Shown here: positions 23,608 through 32,254 of the stretch, in pieces
Layout of the letters: the number at the start of each line of letters is the position of its first letter
Position numbering within the stretch: position 1 is the stretch's first letter
Origin: Paraburkholderia bannensis NBRC 103871
Lineage (GTDB): Bacteria; Pseudomonadota; Gammaproteobacteria; Burkholderiales; Burkholderiaceae
Length of the DNA stretch: 64,000 nt
Direction: 5' to 3'
Assembly (NCBI RefSeq): GCF_000685015.1
Contig: NZ_BAYA01000013.1
Span: 1 to 64,000 of the forward strand
Position numbers and translations under genes: made by a program
The notes under the pieces: generated by a model
The model's database searches: none
The model's input: only the letters and a program-made list of their open reading frames with translations
What the model was told of the DNA's origin: nothing

Positions 23608-24872
23608 CGTGCGGCCTCTTTCTGCGCCTGCGGCAGCGGCGCATCGACCCATTCGGCGCCGCTATCCGGCACGGCCAGGAAGCGTCGATACAGCTCGTCC
23701 TGGGTCGCCTGCACGTTCAGCGACTTGAACTGCTGCGGGTAGAACCACTTCGCAAAGGCCTCGATCGCGACGATGTTGTACGGCGAGTCGTAGTAGTTAT
23801 GCGAGATGCCGTGCACGCGGCCATCGTGGATCGCCTTGATGGTGTCGAAGCCCGGGCGCGCGACCAGTTGCGCGAGGCTCGCCTGCGCGTCGTGCTCGCT
23901 CGTGAGCGCGCCCACGCGCAGCGACGCGAGGCCCGGCTTGGTGCGGCTGCCGGTGGCGATATAGACGTCCGGCTGCGAAGCGATCACCTGCTCCATGCTG
24001 ATGTCGCCCAGCACGCCCGGCAGCAGGCCGGCGGCGATGTTGCGCCCGCCCGCCGCGTCGACGAACTCGCCGAAGTTGCCCTTGCCCGCCGTGTGGCAGC
24101 AGCCCGCATCCCAGACGCCCGCGAGCATGTCGACGAACACCTTCGGGCGCTGGTTCTGGGGAATCGTCTTGACGACGTTCTCGACCGCCGCGAGATGCTG
24201 CTGATAGAACTGGATGTACGCATCGGCCTGCGGCTCGCGGTGCAGCACTTCGCCCAGCAGCTTGATGCTCGGCAGCGTGTTCTGCAGCGGGTGAACGCGG
24301 AAGTCGATGAACACCACCGTCGTGCCGGTCGCTTCCAGTTGCTTCACGAGCGCGTTGTAGCGGCTCGGGCCGTGGCCCGCGACGCTAAAGATCGCGACAT
24401 CGGGCTTGAGCGCGAGGGCTTTCTCGTCGCTGATGCTGTCTTCCGTCGCCTTGCCGATCAGCGGGATCGTGCGGATCTCCGGGAACTTGCGCGCGTAGGC
24501 ATCGTAGGTCTGCGGATCCATCGTCGGCAGGTCGCCCTGCCAGCCGACGATGCGCGCGAGCGGCTTCTGCCCTTCGAGCAGCGCGACGGCGGACAGCAGG
24601 CGGCTCTCGCCCAGCAGGATGCGGCGCGGGTTGGCCGGAATCCGGACGGTGCGGCCCGCGAGGTCGGTCACGGTGAGCGGCGCTGCTGCCGCCGCTGCTG
24701 GCGAACTTGTTGCAGAAACGGCGGACGTGGCAACATTCGCGGCGGCAGTCGTCGTGGCAGGCGCGGCGGCATGGGCCGCCATCGAAGCGGCGGCGAAAAC
24801 GACCGCGCCCGCAACAGCGGCGGCGCGCGAGAGGCGGAACGAGAAGCGAGCCAGCGGCATGATAGAATTCAT
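23604..24872 (-). CDS. Iron-complex ABC transporter, periplasmic binding protein (TroA/FepB fold)
   Basis: 422 residues. A signal peptide (FRLSRAAAVAGAVVFAAA) is followed by an Ala/Thr-rich stretch, then TVTDLAGRTVRIPANPRRIL, the standard opening of siderophore- or haem-binding proteins, and two lobes joined by a long helix (YIQFYQQHLAAVENVV). A Cys-Cys-His element (WDAGCCHTAGKGNFG) near residue 260 is notable and seen in some betaproteobacterial homologues. First gene of the operon; a Fur-box-like sequence lies immediately before the start. No TonB-dependent receptor is nearby, so the ligand is unclear. An ATG at 24860 is another possible start. Confidence 0.87.
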   Translation of the reverse strand: MNSIMPLARFSFRLSRAAAVAGAVVFAAASMAAHAAAPATTTAAANVATSAVSATSSPAAAAAAPLTVTDLAGRTVRIPANPRRILLGESRLLSAVALLEGQKPLARIVGWQGDLPTMDPQTYDAYARKFPEIRTIPLIGKATEDSISDEKALALKPDVAIFSVAGHGPSRYNALVKQLEATGTTVVFIDFRVHPLQNTLPSIKLLGEVLHREPQADAYIQFYQQHLAAVENVVKTIPQNQRPKVFVDMLAGVWDAGCCHTAGKGNFGEFVDAAGGRNIAAGLLPGVLGDISMEQVIASQPDVYIATGSRTKPGLASLRVGALTSEHDAQASLAQLVARPGFDTIKAIHDGRVHGISHNYYDSPYNIVAIEAFAKWFYPQQFKSLNVQATQDELYRRFLAVPDSGAEWVDAPLPQAQKEAAR

Positions 24873-24895
24873 AAATGAGAACGATTGCTATTTGC
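24873..24895 (-). promoter_or_regulatory. Fur-box-like operator of the iron ABC operon
   Basis: Minus strand reads GCAAATAGCAATCGTTCTC then ATTT, close to the Fur consensus GATAATGATAATCATTATC and its GCAAATGATAAT variant. It ends one base before the annotated start, so the transcript may be leaderless or start further inside. Confidence 0.65.
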
Positions 24896-25016
24896 AGCCG
24901 ACACTTTAGCGGCGCGATGTAATGGCAATGTGTTGAGCAGCGGCCCTTTTGTAATGGAATGTGTTGGACGCATTGCCAGGGCCCGCGACGATCTCGAAAG
25001 CAACAGCGAACCCACG

Positions 25017-25775
25017 ATGGATCACATCCTCGTCGTCGACGACGACCCGAATATCCGCCAGCTCCTGCGCGACTATCTGCGCGACATGGGCTACGAGGCG
25101 AGCGCCGCCAGCAACGGCGCGCAGATGAAGCAGATCCTGCGGCAGGCGCGCATCGACCTGATCGTGCTCGACCTGATGCTCGACGGCGAGGACGGCCTCG
25201 ACCTCACGCGCGACCTGCGCCGCGAAAACGCCGTGCCGATCATCATGCTATCCGCGCGCGGCGGCCTGCTCGACCGCATCCTGGGCCTGGAAATGGGCGC
25301 CGACGACTATCTGCCCAAGCCCTTCGATCCGCGCGAACTCGTCGCCAAGATCAAGGTGGTGCTGCGGCGCACGCGCGCCGTGCCCGACGCCGCGCCGGGC
25401 GCACATGGACTCCATGGACTACATGGAACGAACGGCCGCCACGCCGACGCCAGCGCCTTCGTCACCTTCGCGGGCTGGCGCCTCGACACGCGCATGAAGC
25501 AGATGCTCTCGCCTGACGGCGTGGTGGTGTCGCTGGGCGGCTCGGACTACCGCACGCTGCGCACCCTGCTCGACCATCCGAACCGGCCGCTGTCGCGCGA
25601 ATACCTGCTCGATCAGGTGTTCGACAAGGGGCACACGCCGCTCGACCGCTCCATCGACGTGTGCGTGAGCCGGCTGCGCCATCACCTCAAGGATTCGGCG
25701 CGCAATGCCGCACTGATCCGCACCGTGCGCAACGAGGGCTACATGCTCGTCGCCGAAGTCGCGTACGAAGCATGA
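25017..25775 (+). CDS. OmpR-family response regulator
   Basis: 252 residues from the ATG at 25017. Receiver domain 1-115: acidic pair in LVVDDDPN, phospho-acceptor Asp52 in LIVLDLML, Thr/Ser switch in IIMLSARGG and Lys101 in LPKPFDP. After a variable linker with a short HGLHGLHG repeat comes a winged-helix domain ending in SRLRHHLKDSARNAALIRTVRNEGY (in parts), typical of OmpR/PhoB. Stop overlaps the kinase start as ATGA. Divergent from the Fur-controlled iron operon; whether it controls that operon is unknown. Confidence 0.9.
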   Translation: MDHILVVDDDPNIRQLLRDYLRDMGYEASAASNGAQMKQILRQARIDLIVLDLMLDGEDGLDLTRDLRRENAVPIIMLSARGGLLDRILGLEMGADDYLPKPFDPRELVAKIKVVLRRTRAVPDAAPGAHGLHGLHGTNGRHADASAFVTFAGWRLDTRMKQMLSPDGVVVSLGGSDYRTLRTLLDHPNRPLSREYLLDQVFDKGHTPLDRSIDVCVSRLRHHLKDSARNAALIRTVRNEGYMLVAEVAYEA

Positions 25776-27211
25776 TTGCGAAGCTGCGCCGCGTCGTATG
25801 GCCCGATACGCTGTTCGGCCGTCTCGTGCTGATCCTCGCGGCGGGCCTGTTCGCGGGCCAGTTGCTCACCAGCACGATCTGGTTCGACACGCACGACAAC
25901 CGCACGCTGGAGATTCCCGCGCGCCTGTTCGCGAGCCGCCTGGCCGATACCGTGCGGCTGCTCCAGCACGCGCCCGATGCCGCCACGCGCGACGTGATCC
26001 GCGACGAGTTGAGCGACGCGCGTTACTCGCTGCGCTGGATCGCGGGCACGCCAACGGTCATCCCCGCGCCCACCACGCCGCAATCGCTGACGTTGCGCGC
26101 GACCAGCGGGTTGATCTCCGGCGTGATCCAGAAGCGCCTGGGCGAACCCATCGAGGTGCGCCTGATCGACGCGCAGATCCGCGACGACGCCGGGCGGCAT
26201 CGCGGCATCCTGAGCCTGTTCGATTCGCGCATGCCCACGGGCGACTTCCATGTACTCCTGAACGTTCCGGGACAAGGCTGGCTTGACGTGCATTCGAACG
26301 AAGGCCAGGCGGGCATGCATTCGGAGCGCGGCGAACTCGTGTTCGACTACCTGCTGCGAATCTACCTGCTGCGCTTTGCCGCCGTGTGCGCGATTGCCTT
26401 CGTGGCGGTGCGTTTCGCGCTCGCGCCGCTGCGCCAGCTGACGCGCGCGGCCCAGGCGCTGGGCCGCAATATCCATCGCGCGCCGCTGCCCGAAAGCGGC
26501 CCGCAGGAAGTGCGCAGCGCGGCGCAGTCCTTCAATGCGATGCAGCAGCAACTGATCGGTCATATGACGGAGCGTTCGCGCTTTCTGGCGGCCGTCTCGC
26601 ACGACCTGCGCTCGCCCCTCACGCGGCTGCGCCTGCGCGCCGAGATGCTGCCCGACGCGAGCTGGCGCGAACGCCTGCGCGGCGATCTCGACGAGATGGA
26701 GGCGATGGTGCGCGCGACGCTCGACGTCGTGCAGGGCGTGGAGATCACGGAGGCGCGCCAGAAGATCGACCTCGATTCGATGCTCGAAGGACTGGCCGAA
26801 GATGCGCGCGAAGCGGGTCACGCGGCGCGCGTCACGGGAACGACGCGCGCGCCGATCAATGGTTTCGCGCGCAACCTCAAGCGCTGCCTGCAGAACCTTG
26901 TCGACAACGCGATCCGCTACGGCTCAGCCGCGCGCATCGCCGTGCGCGACGATGGCCGCCAGGTGCGCGTATGCGTGAGCGACGACGGCCCCGGCATTGC
27001 CGATGCGGCGCTGCGCGAGCGGGTATTCGAGCCGTATTTCCGCATCGCCGCGCATCGCGATGAGGACAAGGGCGGCGGCACCGGCCTGGGACTCACGATT
27101 GCGCGCAGCATCGCCGCTTCGCACGGCGGCACGCTGACGCTGACCAACCGCATCGAGGGCGGTCATATCGCCGGACTCGACGCCGAATTGGTTTTGCCGC
27201 GCGACGATTGA
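25772..27211 (+). CDS. Sensor histidine kinase of the OmpR/EnvZ type
   Basis: 479 residues from the ATG at 25772. Transmembrane segments at about 16-36 and 195-215 flank a periplasmic sensor domain of about 155 residues. A HAMP follows (ALAPLRQLTRAAQAL), then the H-box FLAAVSHDLRSPLTRLR with His277, the N-box CLQNLVDNAIRYG, G1 SDDGPGIAD and G2 GGGTGLGLTIARSIAASHGG. All catalytic elements are present. It phosphorylates the regulator encoded just before it. The signal is unknown. Confidence 0.9.
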   Translation: MIAKLRRVVWPDTLFGRLVLILAAGLFAGQLLTSTIWFDTHDNRTLEIPARLFASRLADTVRLLQHAPDAATRDVIRDELSDARYSLRWIAGTPTVIPAPTTPQSLTLRATSGLISGVIQKRLGEPIEVRLIDAQIRDDAGRHRGILSLFDSRMPTGDFHVLLNVPGQGWLDVHSNEGQAGMHSERGELVFDYLLRIYLLRFAAVCAIAFVAVRFALAPLRQLTRAAQALGRNIHRAPLPESGPQEVRSAAQSFNAMQQQLIGHMTERSRFLAAVSHDLRSPLTRLRLRAEMLPDASWRERLRGDLDEMEAMVRATLDVVQGVEITEARQKIDLDSMLEGLAEDAREAGHAARVTGTTRAPINGFARNLKRCLQNLVDNAIRYGSAARIAVRDDGRQVRVCVSDDGPGIADAALRERVFEPYFRIAAHRDEDKGGGTGLGLTIARSIAASHGGTLTLTNRIEGGHIAGLDAELVLPRDD

Positions 27212-27238
27212 CGCAACGATTGCGGCGCGCCTGCAACG

Positions 27239-27266
27239 CGTCACTCACACGTCACTCACACGTCAC
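27239..27266. repeat. Short tandem repeat (CGTCACTCACA) in convergent intergenic gap
   Basis: Two perfect 11-base CGTCACTCACA units and a partial third (CGTCACG) lie between the stops of the kinase gene and the convergent large regulator. No hairpin with T-run seen. Confidence 0.7.
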
Positions 27267-27276
27267 GCGCGCTTCA

Positions 27277-30204
27277 TCAATCGACGGCGTTGAATGAATC
27301 GCGGTGCGCGACCCGGTTCCTGAGCGACGCCAGCAACACCGCGAGACGTTGCGCCTCCGGCACGCTGCGGTGCTCGACGAAAGACTCGAACGGCGCAAGC
27401 AATGCAGCGGCTTCATCAGCCGCGCCGTCCTGCGCATGCGACGCCGCCAGATCGAGCGCGGCGCGCAGGGCCAGCAAACGCGCGCCCTGTTCGTGCGCAA
27501 GCTGCATCGCTTCATGCAACGCCCGCCGTCCCGCTTCGACGTAACGCGCCGCCCCCGCCTTGCCCGCGCGGCTCACATGAGCGAGCCGTTGCGCGCGCAC
27601 CAGTTCGACCACGCCGCGCACGCGCTGCAGTTCCGCCGCGAAGCCGCTGTCGCCATGCAGGTCGCCGTGACGCCGCGCGGCTTCGAGCATGTTCAAGGCG
27701 TCGTCGATGCGGCCTGCTGCGGCCAGCGCCTGCGCACAGGTCGCCTCCAGCGGCGCGACCAGACGCCGGAAGTCGCGCGAAGCCAGTTGCGCGAGACCGG
27801 CTTCCAGACGTGCAAGGCCCTGTTCTTCGCGGCCCGTTTGCAGATCGAGTTGCCCCGCCAGGCATTCGCCATACGCCTGCCAGCCGTCGAACCGATGCAA
27901 GGCCGCCTGCGAGCGCAGCAGCGCAAGGTGGCGCTTCGCTTCGGCGAGGTCGCCGCACACGAGCTTGAGCGGCACCACCACGACGGCGAGCAGGTGGCAG
28001 AGCGTCGGCTCCAGCATGTCGGCGCGCACGTGGTTGAGCGCGCGCTGGGTCAGTTGCAGCGCCAGCACGGGGTCGCCTTCGAGCCACGCAATGCGCGCAA
28101 GCGTGCCGGTGCCGAAGATGCGCGGATCGACGGCAAGGTCGCTGTCCAGGCGCTGCGGCGGGCCGTCCGCGTGCAGCGCGTCGATCGCCGCCAACGTGCG
28201 TTCGAGCCGCTCGCGCGCCTGCCCATGCTCGCCGAAGCAATGCAGCGACGCGGCCAGCATCGCGCTCGCGCAGAGCTGTTGCCAGGCGGTGCCCGCGCGC
28301 GCGGCGCTCACCTCCAGGCGCGTGGCGAAGCGCAGCGACGCATGAATGTCCCCTGCCGTCATCGCCGCGTTCCAGAGGCCCCAGAGCGCGCGCGCAGCGA
28401 AGGCTTCGTCGCCGCTCGCCTGGGCGCGCTTGAGCACGGCGCGCCAGTGCAGCGCGGCATCGGCGGCCAGTCCCCCTGTAAGCAGCACCGTGGCCGCGAA
28501 GGCCGCGCGCAGGCGCATTTCGCAGAGCGTATCAACGCTTTTCGCGGCCTCGGGCGGCAGGCTGTCGAGCGCGGCAAGCGCGCGCGCCGCGCGTTCGTGG
28601 CACTCGTGCACGAGCCCCGCGTCGAGCAAAGTGCCGACGAGCGAACCCGCCAGCGCCACGCCCAGCACGGCGTCGCCTTCGGGAGAAAAGGCCCAGTCCC
28701 ACGCGCGCCGCGCATCGTCGAGCGAAGGCCGGGTGCGCGCGAGCGTGCGCGTAGGCGCAAGCAGCGCACGATCTTCGATATGCGGCTGCAAATAGCGTAG
28801 ATGGCGCTCGCCCACGCGGCGCAGCGCGCCTTCTTCGCGCAGCTTGCCCATCGCATAGGCGCGCGTGGATTCGGTGAGGCGATACAGCGCAATCGCCCCG
28901 CGAAACTCCACGGCGAGCAGCGACTTGGCGATCAGTTCGCCGAGCGAGGCAATCATCGCCGCAACGGGCTCGTCCGGTTCGGCGGCGACGGCGCACACGG
29001 CTTCGAACGTGAACGCCCCCGCGAAGAACGCAAGGTTGCGCAACAGGGCCTGCGCGTTCGCGTCGAGCAGCGCGTAGCTCCAGTCGAAGGTCGCGCGCAA
29101 GGTCTGCTGACGCGGCGAGGCGTCGCGCGGGCCGCCGCTGAGCAGGTCGAGGCGGTCGTCCAGGCTGTCGCGCAGGCGCACCGCCACGCCCTCTATGCCC
29201 AGCGTCGCCACGCGCGCCGCCGCGAGTTCGATGGCGAGCGGCAGGCCGTCGAGGCGCCGGCAGATATCGGCGACCAGGCGGATGCTCGCCGCGTCGTTGC
29301 CGCACGCGGGCGCGTGGCGGCGCGCGCGTTGCAGGAACAGCGCGACCGCGCCGTGCGCGAGCATCGTCGGCGTGCTCGCGTCCTCGGGCGGCACGGCAAG
29401 CGGCTCGACGCGAAAGAGCGTCTCCGCGCGGATCGACAGCGGCTCGCGGCTCGTCACCAGCACGCGCAATGCGCTGCTTGCCGCCAGCGTTTCGGCCAGC
29501 GCCGCCACGATGTCGATGACGTGCTCGGCGTTGTCGAGCACCAGTAGCGCGCCCTCGGGCGGCACCGCATCGCGGATCGCGGCCAGCACGCGCGCCTCGT
29601 CGCCAAGGGCGGCCGGGCCGATCCGCCAGGCCAGCGCAAGCGCCGCGAGCACGGCCTCGCGCGTGGGCGCCGAAGCCAGCTCGACGAAATGCACCGTGCG
29701 CGCCGTGGTTTCGCCCACCGCCTGCGCCACGCGCACCGCGAGCGCCGTCTTGCCGACGCCGCCCGCGCCCGCCAGCGTGAGCACCGCCGCCTGCTCCAGT
29801 TGGGCGAGCAGGCGTGCGACTTCGTCGTCGCGGCCAATCAGCGGCGTGGCGTAGAAAGGCAGATCGGCGCCCGCTCGCGGCTCACCCTGCTCACTGTGTT
29901 CGCTGGGTGCCGCAGCGGCGCGCTTGACGAGCAGGTAGCCGCGCCCCGTGACGGTCTTGATGAGTTCGCGATCCTCGCCGAACGCCTTGCGCAGCGCGGC
30001 GATCTGCACCTGGAGGCGGTTTTCCTCGACGACCTGCCGCGGCCAGACCGCGTCGATGATGTCGTCCTTCGAGACAATGGCGCCATTGGCGCGATACAGC
30101 ACATCGAGGATATCGAAGGCGCGCGCGCTGATGCGCAGCGCGCGACCGTCGCGGCGCAACTCGCGCTGCTCGAAATGGATCCGCAAAGCGCCGATCTTGA
30201 CCAA
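27277..30204 (-). CDS. Large winged-helix/STAND-type ATPase transcriptional regulator
   Basis: About 975 residues from a TTG at 30204 that has GGAGAGG just upstream; a GTG at 30243 is the longer option. Residues 1-95 form an OmpR-like winged helix (RISARAFDILDVLYRANGA, VVEENRLQVQIAALRKAFG, IKTVTGRGYLL). Next is an NB-ARC/AAA-like ATPase: LAGAGGVGKTALAVRVAQAV (Walker A), LLVLDNAEHVID (Walker B), LVTSREPL (sensor) and GLPLAIELAAARV. The remaining 500 residues are alpha-helical, TPR-like. Such proteins are single-component regulators where the helical array senses a ligand. Targets unknown; it is convergent with the two-component genes and upstream of an APC permease on the same strand. Confidence 0.8.
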   Translation of the reverse strand: MVKIGALRIHFEQRELRRDGRALRISARAFDILDVLYRANGAIVSKDDIIDAVWPRQVVEENRLQVQIAALRKAFGEDRELIKTVTGRGYLLVKRAAAAPSEHSEQGEPRAGADLPFYATPLIGRDDEVARLLAQLEQAAVLTLAGAGGVGKTALAVRVAQAVGETTARTVHFVELASAPTREAVLAALALAWRIGPAALGDEARVLAAIRDAVPPEGALLVLDNAEHVIDIVAALAETLAASSALRVLVTSREPLSIRAETLFRVEPLAVPPEDASTPTMLAHGAVALFLQRARRHAPACGNDAASIRLVADICRRLDGLPLAIELAAARVATLGIEGVAVRLRDSLDDRLDLLSGGPRDASPRQQTLRATFDWSYALLDANAQALLRNLAFFAGAFTFEAVCAVAAEPDEPVAAMIASLGELIAKSLLAVEFRGAIALYRLTESTRAYAMGKLREEGALRRVGERHLRYLQPHIEDRALLAPTRTLARTRPSLDDARRAWDWAFSPEGDAVLGVALAGSLVGTLLDAGLVHECHERAARALAALDSLPPEAAKSVDTLCEMRLRAAFAATVLLTGGLAADAALHWRAVLKRAQASGDEAFAARALWGLWNAAMTAGDIHASLRFATRLEVSAARAGTAWQQLCASAMLAASLHCFGEHGQARERLERTLAAIDALHADGPPQRLDSDLAVDPRIFGTGTLARIAWLEGDPVLALQLTQRALNHVRADMLEPTLCHLLAVVVVPLKLVCGDLAEAKRHLALLRSQAALHRFDGWQAYGECLAGQLDLQTGREEQGLARLEAGLAQLASRDFRRLVAPLEATCAQALAAAGRIDDALNMLEAARRHGDLHGDSGFAAELQRVRGVVELVRAQRLAHVSRAGKAGAARYVEAGRRALHEAMQLAHEQGARLLALRAALDLAASHAQDGAADEAAALLAPFESFVEHRSVPEAQRLAVLLASLRNRVAHRDSFNAVD

Positions 30205-30400
30205 TGCCCTCTCCAGTAACCGCCGGGGATGCGACGCGGGCACAGTGCCGCGCGCGGGAATGATGGCGAAGCATAGCCTCGCCGCGAACGATGGAGCGAG
30301 CGGATTGTAGGCGTTCAGTCGGCGTGCGTCTTGAACGAAAATGCCCTTTCTAGCGGATTCGAGTACATCTTCAAGACCATTCCACGCGATCCCGGCGGGC

Positions 30401-31795
30401 TCAGGCCAGCACCGTCCCGCTTTGGCGCGTCCTCGTGCAGCGATAAGCGGCGTACACCACGGCGATCCACACGGGCATGGCGAGCGCGGAGGCGCGAATC
30501 GCGGGCGTCAACAGCATCACGATCACGATGAAGACCATGAAGGCGAGGCACGCGTAATTCGTGTACGGCGCGAGCGGCGCGCGAAAACGCGCCTGTACGC
30601 CGCGCGCGGCACAGGCCCGCCGAAAGCGCAGGTGCGTCACGATGATCGCCACCCAGGTGATGACGAGCGCCGCCACGATCAGCGACATCAGCATTTCGAT
30701 CACGCGCGCGGGCGCGACGTAATTGATCACGATGCACAGCGCCGTGAGCACGCCCGGATAGACGATGGCGCGCACCGGCACGCCGCGCCGGTTCACGCGC
30801 ATCAGCGAGCGCGGCGCGTTGCCCTCGGTGGCCATGCCGTACAGCAGGCGGCTGTTGCAATAGACCATGCTGTTGTAGACCGAGAGCGTCGCCGAGAGAA
30901 TCACGACGTTGAGCACATTGGCCGCCAGGTTTGCGCCAAGGCCCGCGAACACCAGCACGAACGGGCTATGGCTATAGGTGCCGCCGCCGCTTTGCATCTG
31001 CGCGAGCAGACGATCCCAGGGCGCGAGTGCGAGCAGCACCGCCATCGACCCGATGTAAAACACCAGCACGCGAAAGATCAGCTGATTGATCGCCTTGGGA
31101 ATGACGCGGCGCGGCTCGTCGGCTTCGGCTGCGGTAAAGCCCAGCATTTCCACGCCGCCGAACGAGAACATGATGAAGGACATCGCCATCACGAGACCGG
31201 ATACGCCGTGCGGAAAGAAGCCGCCGTGCACCCACAGGTTGCTCACCGACTGGCCCGGCCGGTCGGCGCTTGCGATCAGCCAGACGCCCGCGCCGATCAT
31301 CGCCACCACCGCGACGATCTTGACGAGCGCGAACCAGAATTCCACCTCGCCATAGATCTTCACGTTGATGAAATTGACCGCGTTGATGAGGACAAAGCAG
31401 ACCAGCGCGCTCAACCATGTGGGGATGCCAGGCCACCAGAACTGCACGAACTTGCCGACTGCCGTGAGTTCGAGCATGCCCACCAGCACATAGAGCGCCA
31501 CGCAGTTCCAGCCCGATAAAAAGCCTGCGAAACGCGAGCCGTAGCGATGGGCGAAGTGGCTGAAGGAACCGGCGATCGGCTCCTCGACCAGCATCTCGCC
31601 GAGAAAACGCATGATGAGAAACGCGACGAGACCGCCCACCGCGTAGCCCAGCAGCATCGACGGGCCGGCGAGTTCGAGGACGCCGGCAGAGCCGAGAAAC
31701 AGTCCCGTGCCGATCGTGCCGCCGAGCGCGATCAACTGGATGTGGCGGTTCTTGAGCTTGCGCTCAAGGCTTCCTTCATTTCCTTCGGTATGCAT
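30401..31795 (-). CDS. Amino-acid permease (APC superfamily, AroP/ProY-like)
   Basis: 464 residues and about 12 membrane segments. The opening LKNRHIQLIALGGTIGTGLFLG is the APC signature with the substrate-contacting Gly-Thr-Gly motif; MSFIMFSFGGVEMLGFTAAEADEPRRVIPKA is the second family block. Proton-coupled uptake of an amino acid or related amine is expected. It is last in a row of three same-strand genes (FAD oxidoreductase, cupin, permease) with 60-70 base gaps, suggesting one operon for uptake and oxidation of an amino compound. A short run of GTTGCTTC repeats precedes it. Confidence 0.88.
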   Translation of the reverse strand: MHTEGNEGSLERKLKNRHIQLIALGGTIGTGLFLGSAGVLELAGPSMLLGYAVGGLVAFLIMRFLGEMLVEEPIAGSFSHFAHRYGSRFAGFLSGWNCVALYVLVGMLELTAVGKFVQFWWPGIPTWLSALVCFVLINAVNFINVKIYGEVEFWFALVKIVAVVAMIGAGVWLIASADRPGQSVSNLWVHGGFFPHGVSGLVMAMSFIMFSFGGVEMLGFTAAEADEPRRVIPKAINQLIFRVLVFYIGSMAVLLALAPWDRLLAQMQSGGGTYSHSPFVLVFAGLGANLAANVLNVVILSATLSVYNSMVYCNSRLLYGMATEGNAPRSLMRVNRRGVPVRAIVYPGVLTALCIVINYVAPARVIEMLMSLIVAALVITWVAIIVTHLRFRRACAARGVQARFRAPLAPYTNYACLAFMVFIVIVMLLTPAIRASALAMPVWIAVVYAAYRCTRTRQSGTVLA

Positions 31796-31855
31796 AACGT
31801 TGTGCTCCCGACCTGTCGGTTTATCGATTCGTTGCTTCGTTGCTTCGTTGGCGAA

Positions 31856-32185
31856 TCAGCGCGTCACGAAAAACAGCTTCGCATGCGTGCCAAAATACCT
31901 GACCGTCGCGCCGCGCACGATTTCGATGACGTCGCCCGCGCGGCCTTCGATGCGCGTGCCGTCATCCGACTCGACGCCGAACACGCCCTCCAGCACGAGA
32001 ATCACTTCGTCGTAGTCGAGCGTTTTCGGCTCGCAGACGGCGTCGTGCCAGCGGCCGAATCCGCACGGCAGCGGCGCGCCCTCGTCGGCGCGGATCGCCC
32101 ACGCGATCTGCGCCACGCCATCGGCCGCGCCGCCTCGCTCCTGGGTGTGAATCGCCTCGCCTTTGATCAAACGGATCGATTGCAT
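31856..32185 (-). CDS. Small cupin-domain protein
   Basis: 109 residues, a single cupin barrel. WHDAVCEPKTLDYDEVILVLEGVFGVE and GRAGDVIEIVRGATVRYFG correspond to cupin motifs 1 and 2; the typical His pair of motif 1 is replaced by acidic residues, as in EutQ-like cupins. No signal peptide. Located between the FAD oxidoreductase and the permease, so it probably helps in the same amine pathway. Catalysis by itself is uncertain. Confidence 0.75.
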   Translation of the reverse strand: MQSIRLIKGEAIHTQERGGAADGVAQIAWAIRADEGAPLPCGFGRWHDAVCEPKTLDYDEVILVLEGVFGVESDDGTRIEGRAGDVIEIVRGATVRYFGTHAKLFFVTR

Positions 32186-32254
32186 CGTGGTGTCTCCTTC
32201 CTGTGTCTCTTGATGTAGTGAAGTTGCGATGTCGTGCTGTTCCTGCGCGGCGGA

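Noticed and set aside
21629-23644. One continuous minus frame of 671 codons
   Set aside because: Its first two thirds are an out-of-frame reading of the permease gene; only the part from 22480 is the real ATPase.
22444-24878. Two long plus frames opposite the iron ABC operon
   Set aside because: Antisense shadows of the permease and binding-protein genes.
25739-26821. Minus frame opposite the sensor kinase
   Set aside because: Antisense composition and no start signal; the kinase has all motifs.
27304-28800. Plus frame opposite the large regulator
   Set aside because: Antisense composition; no domain.
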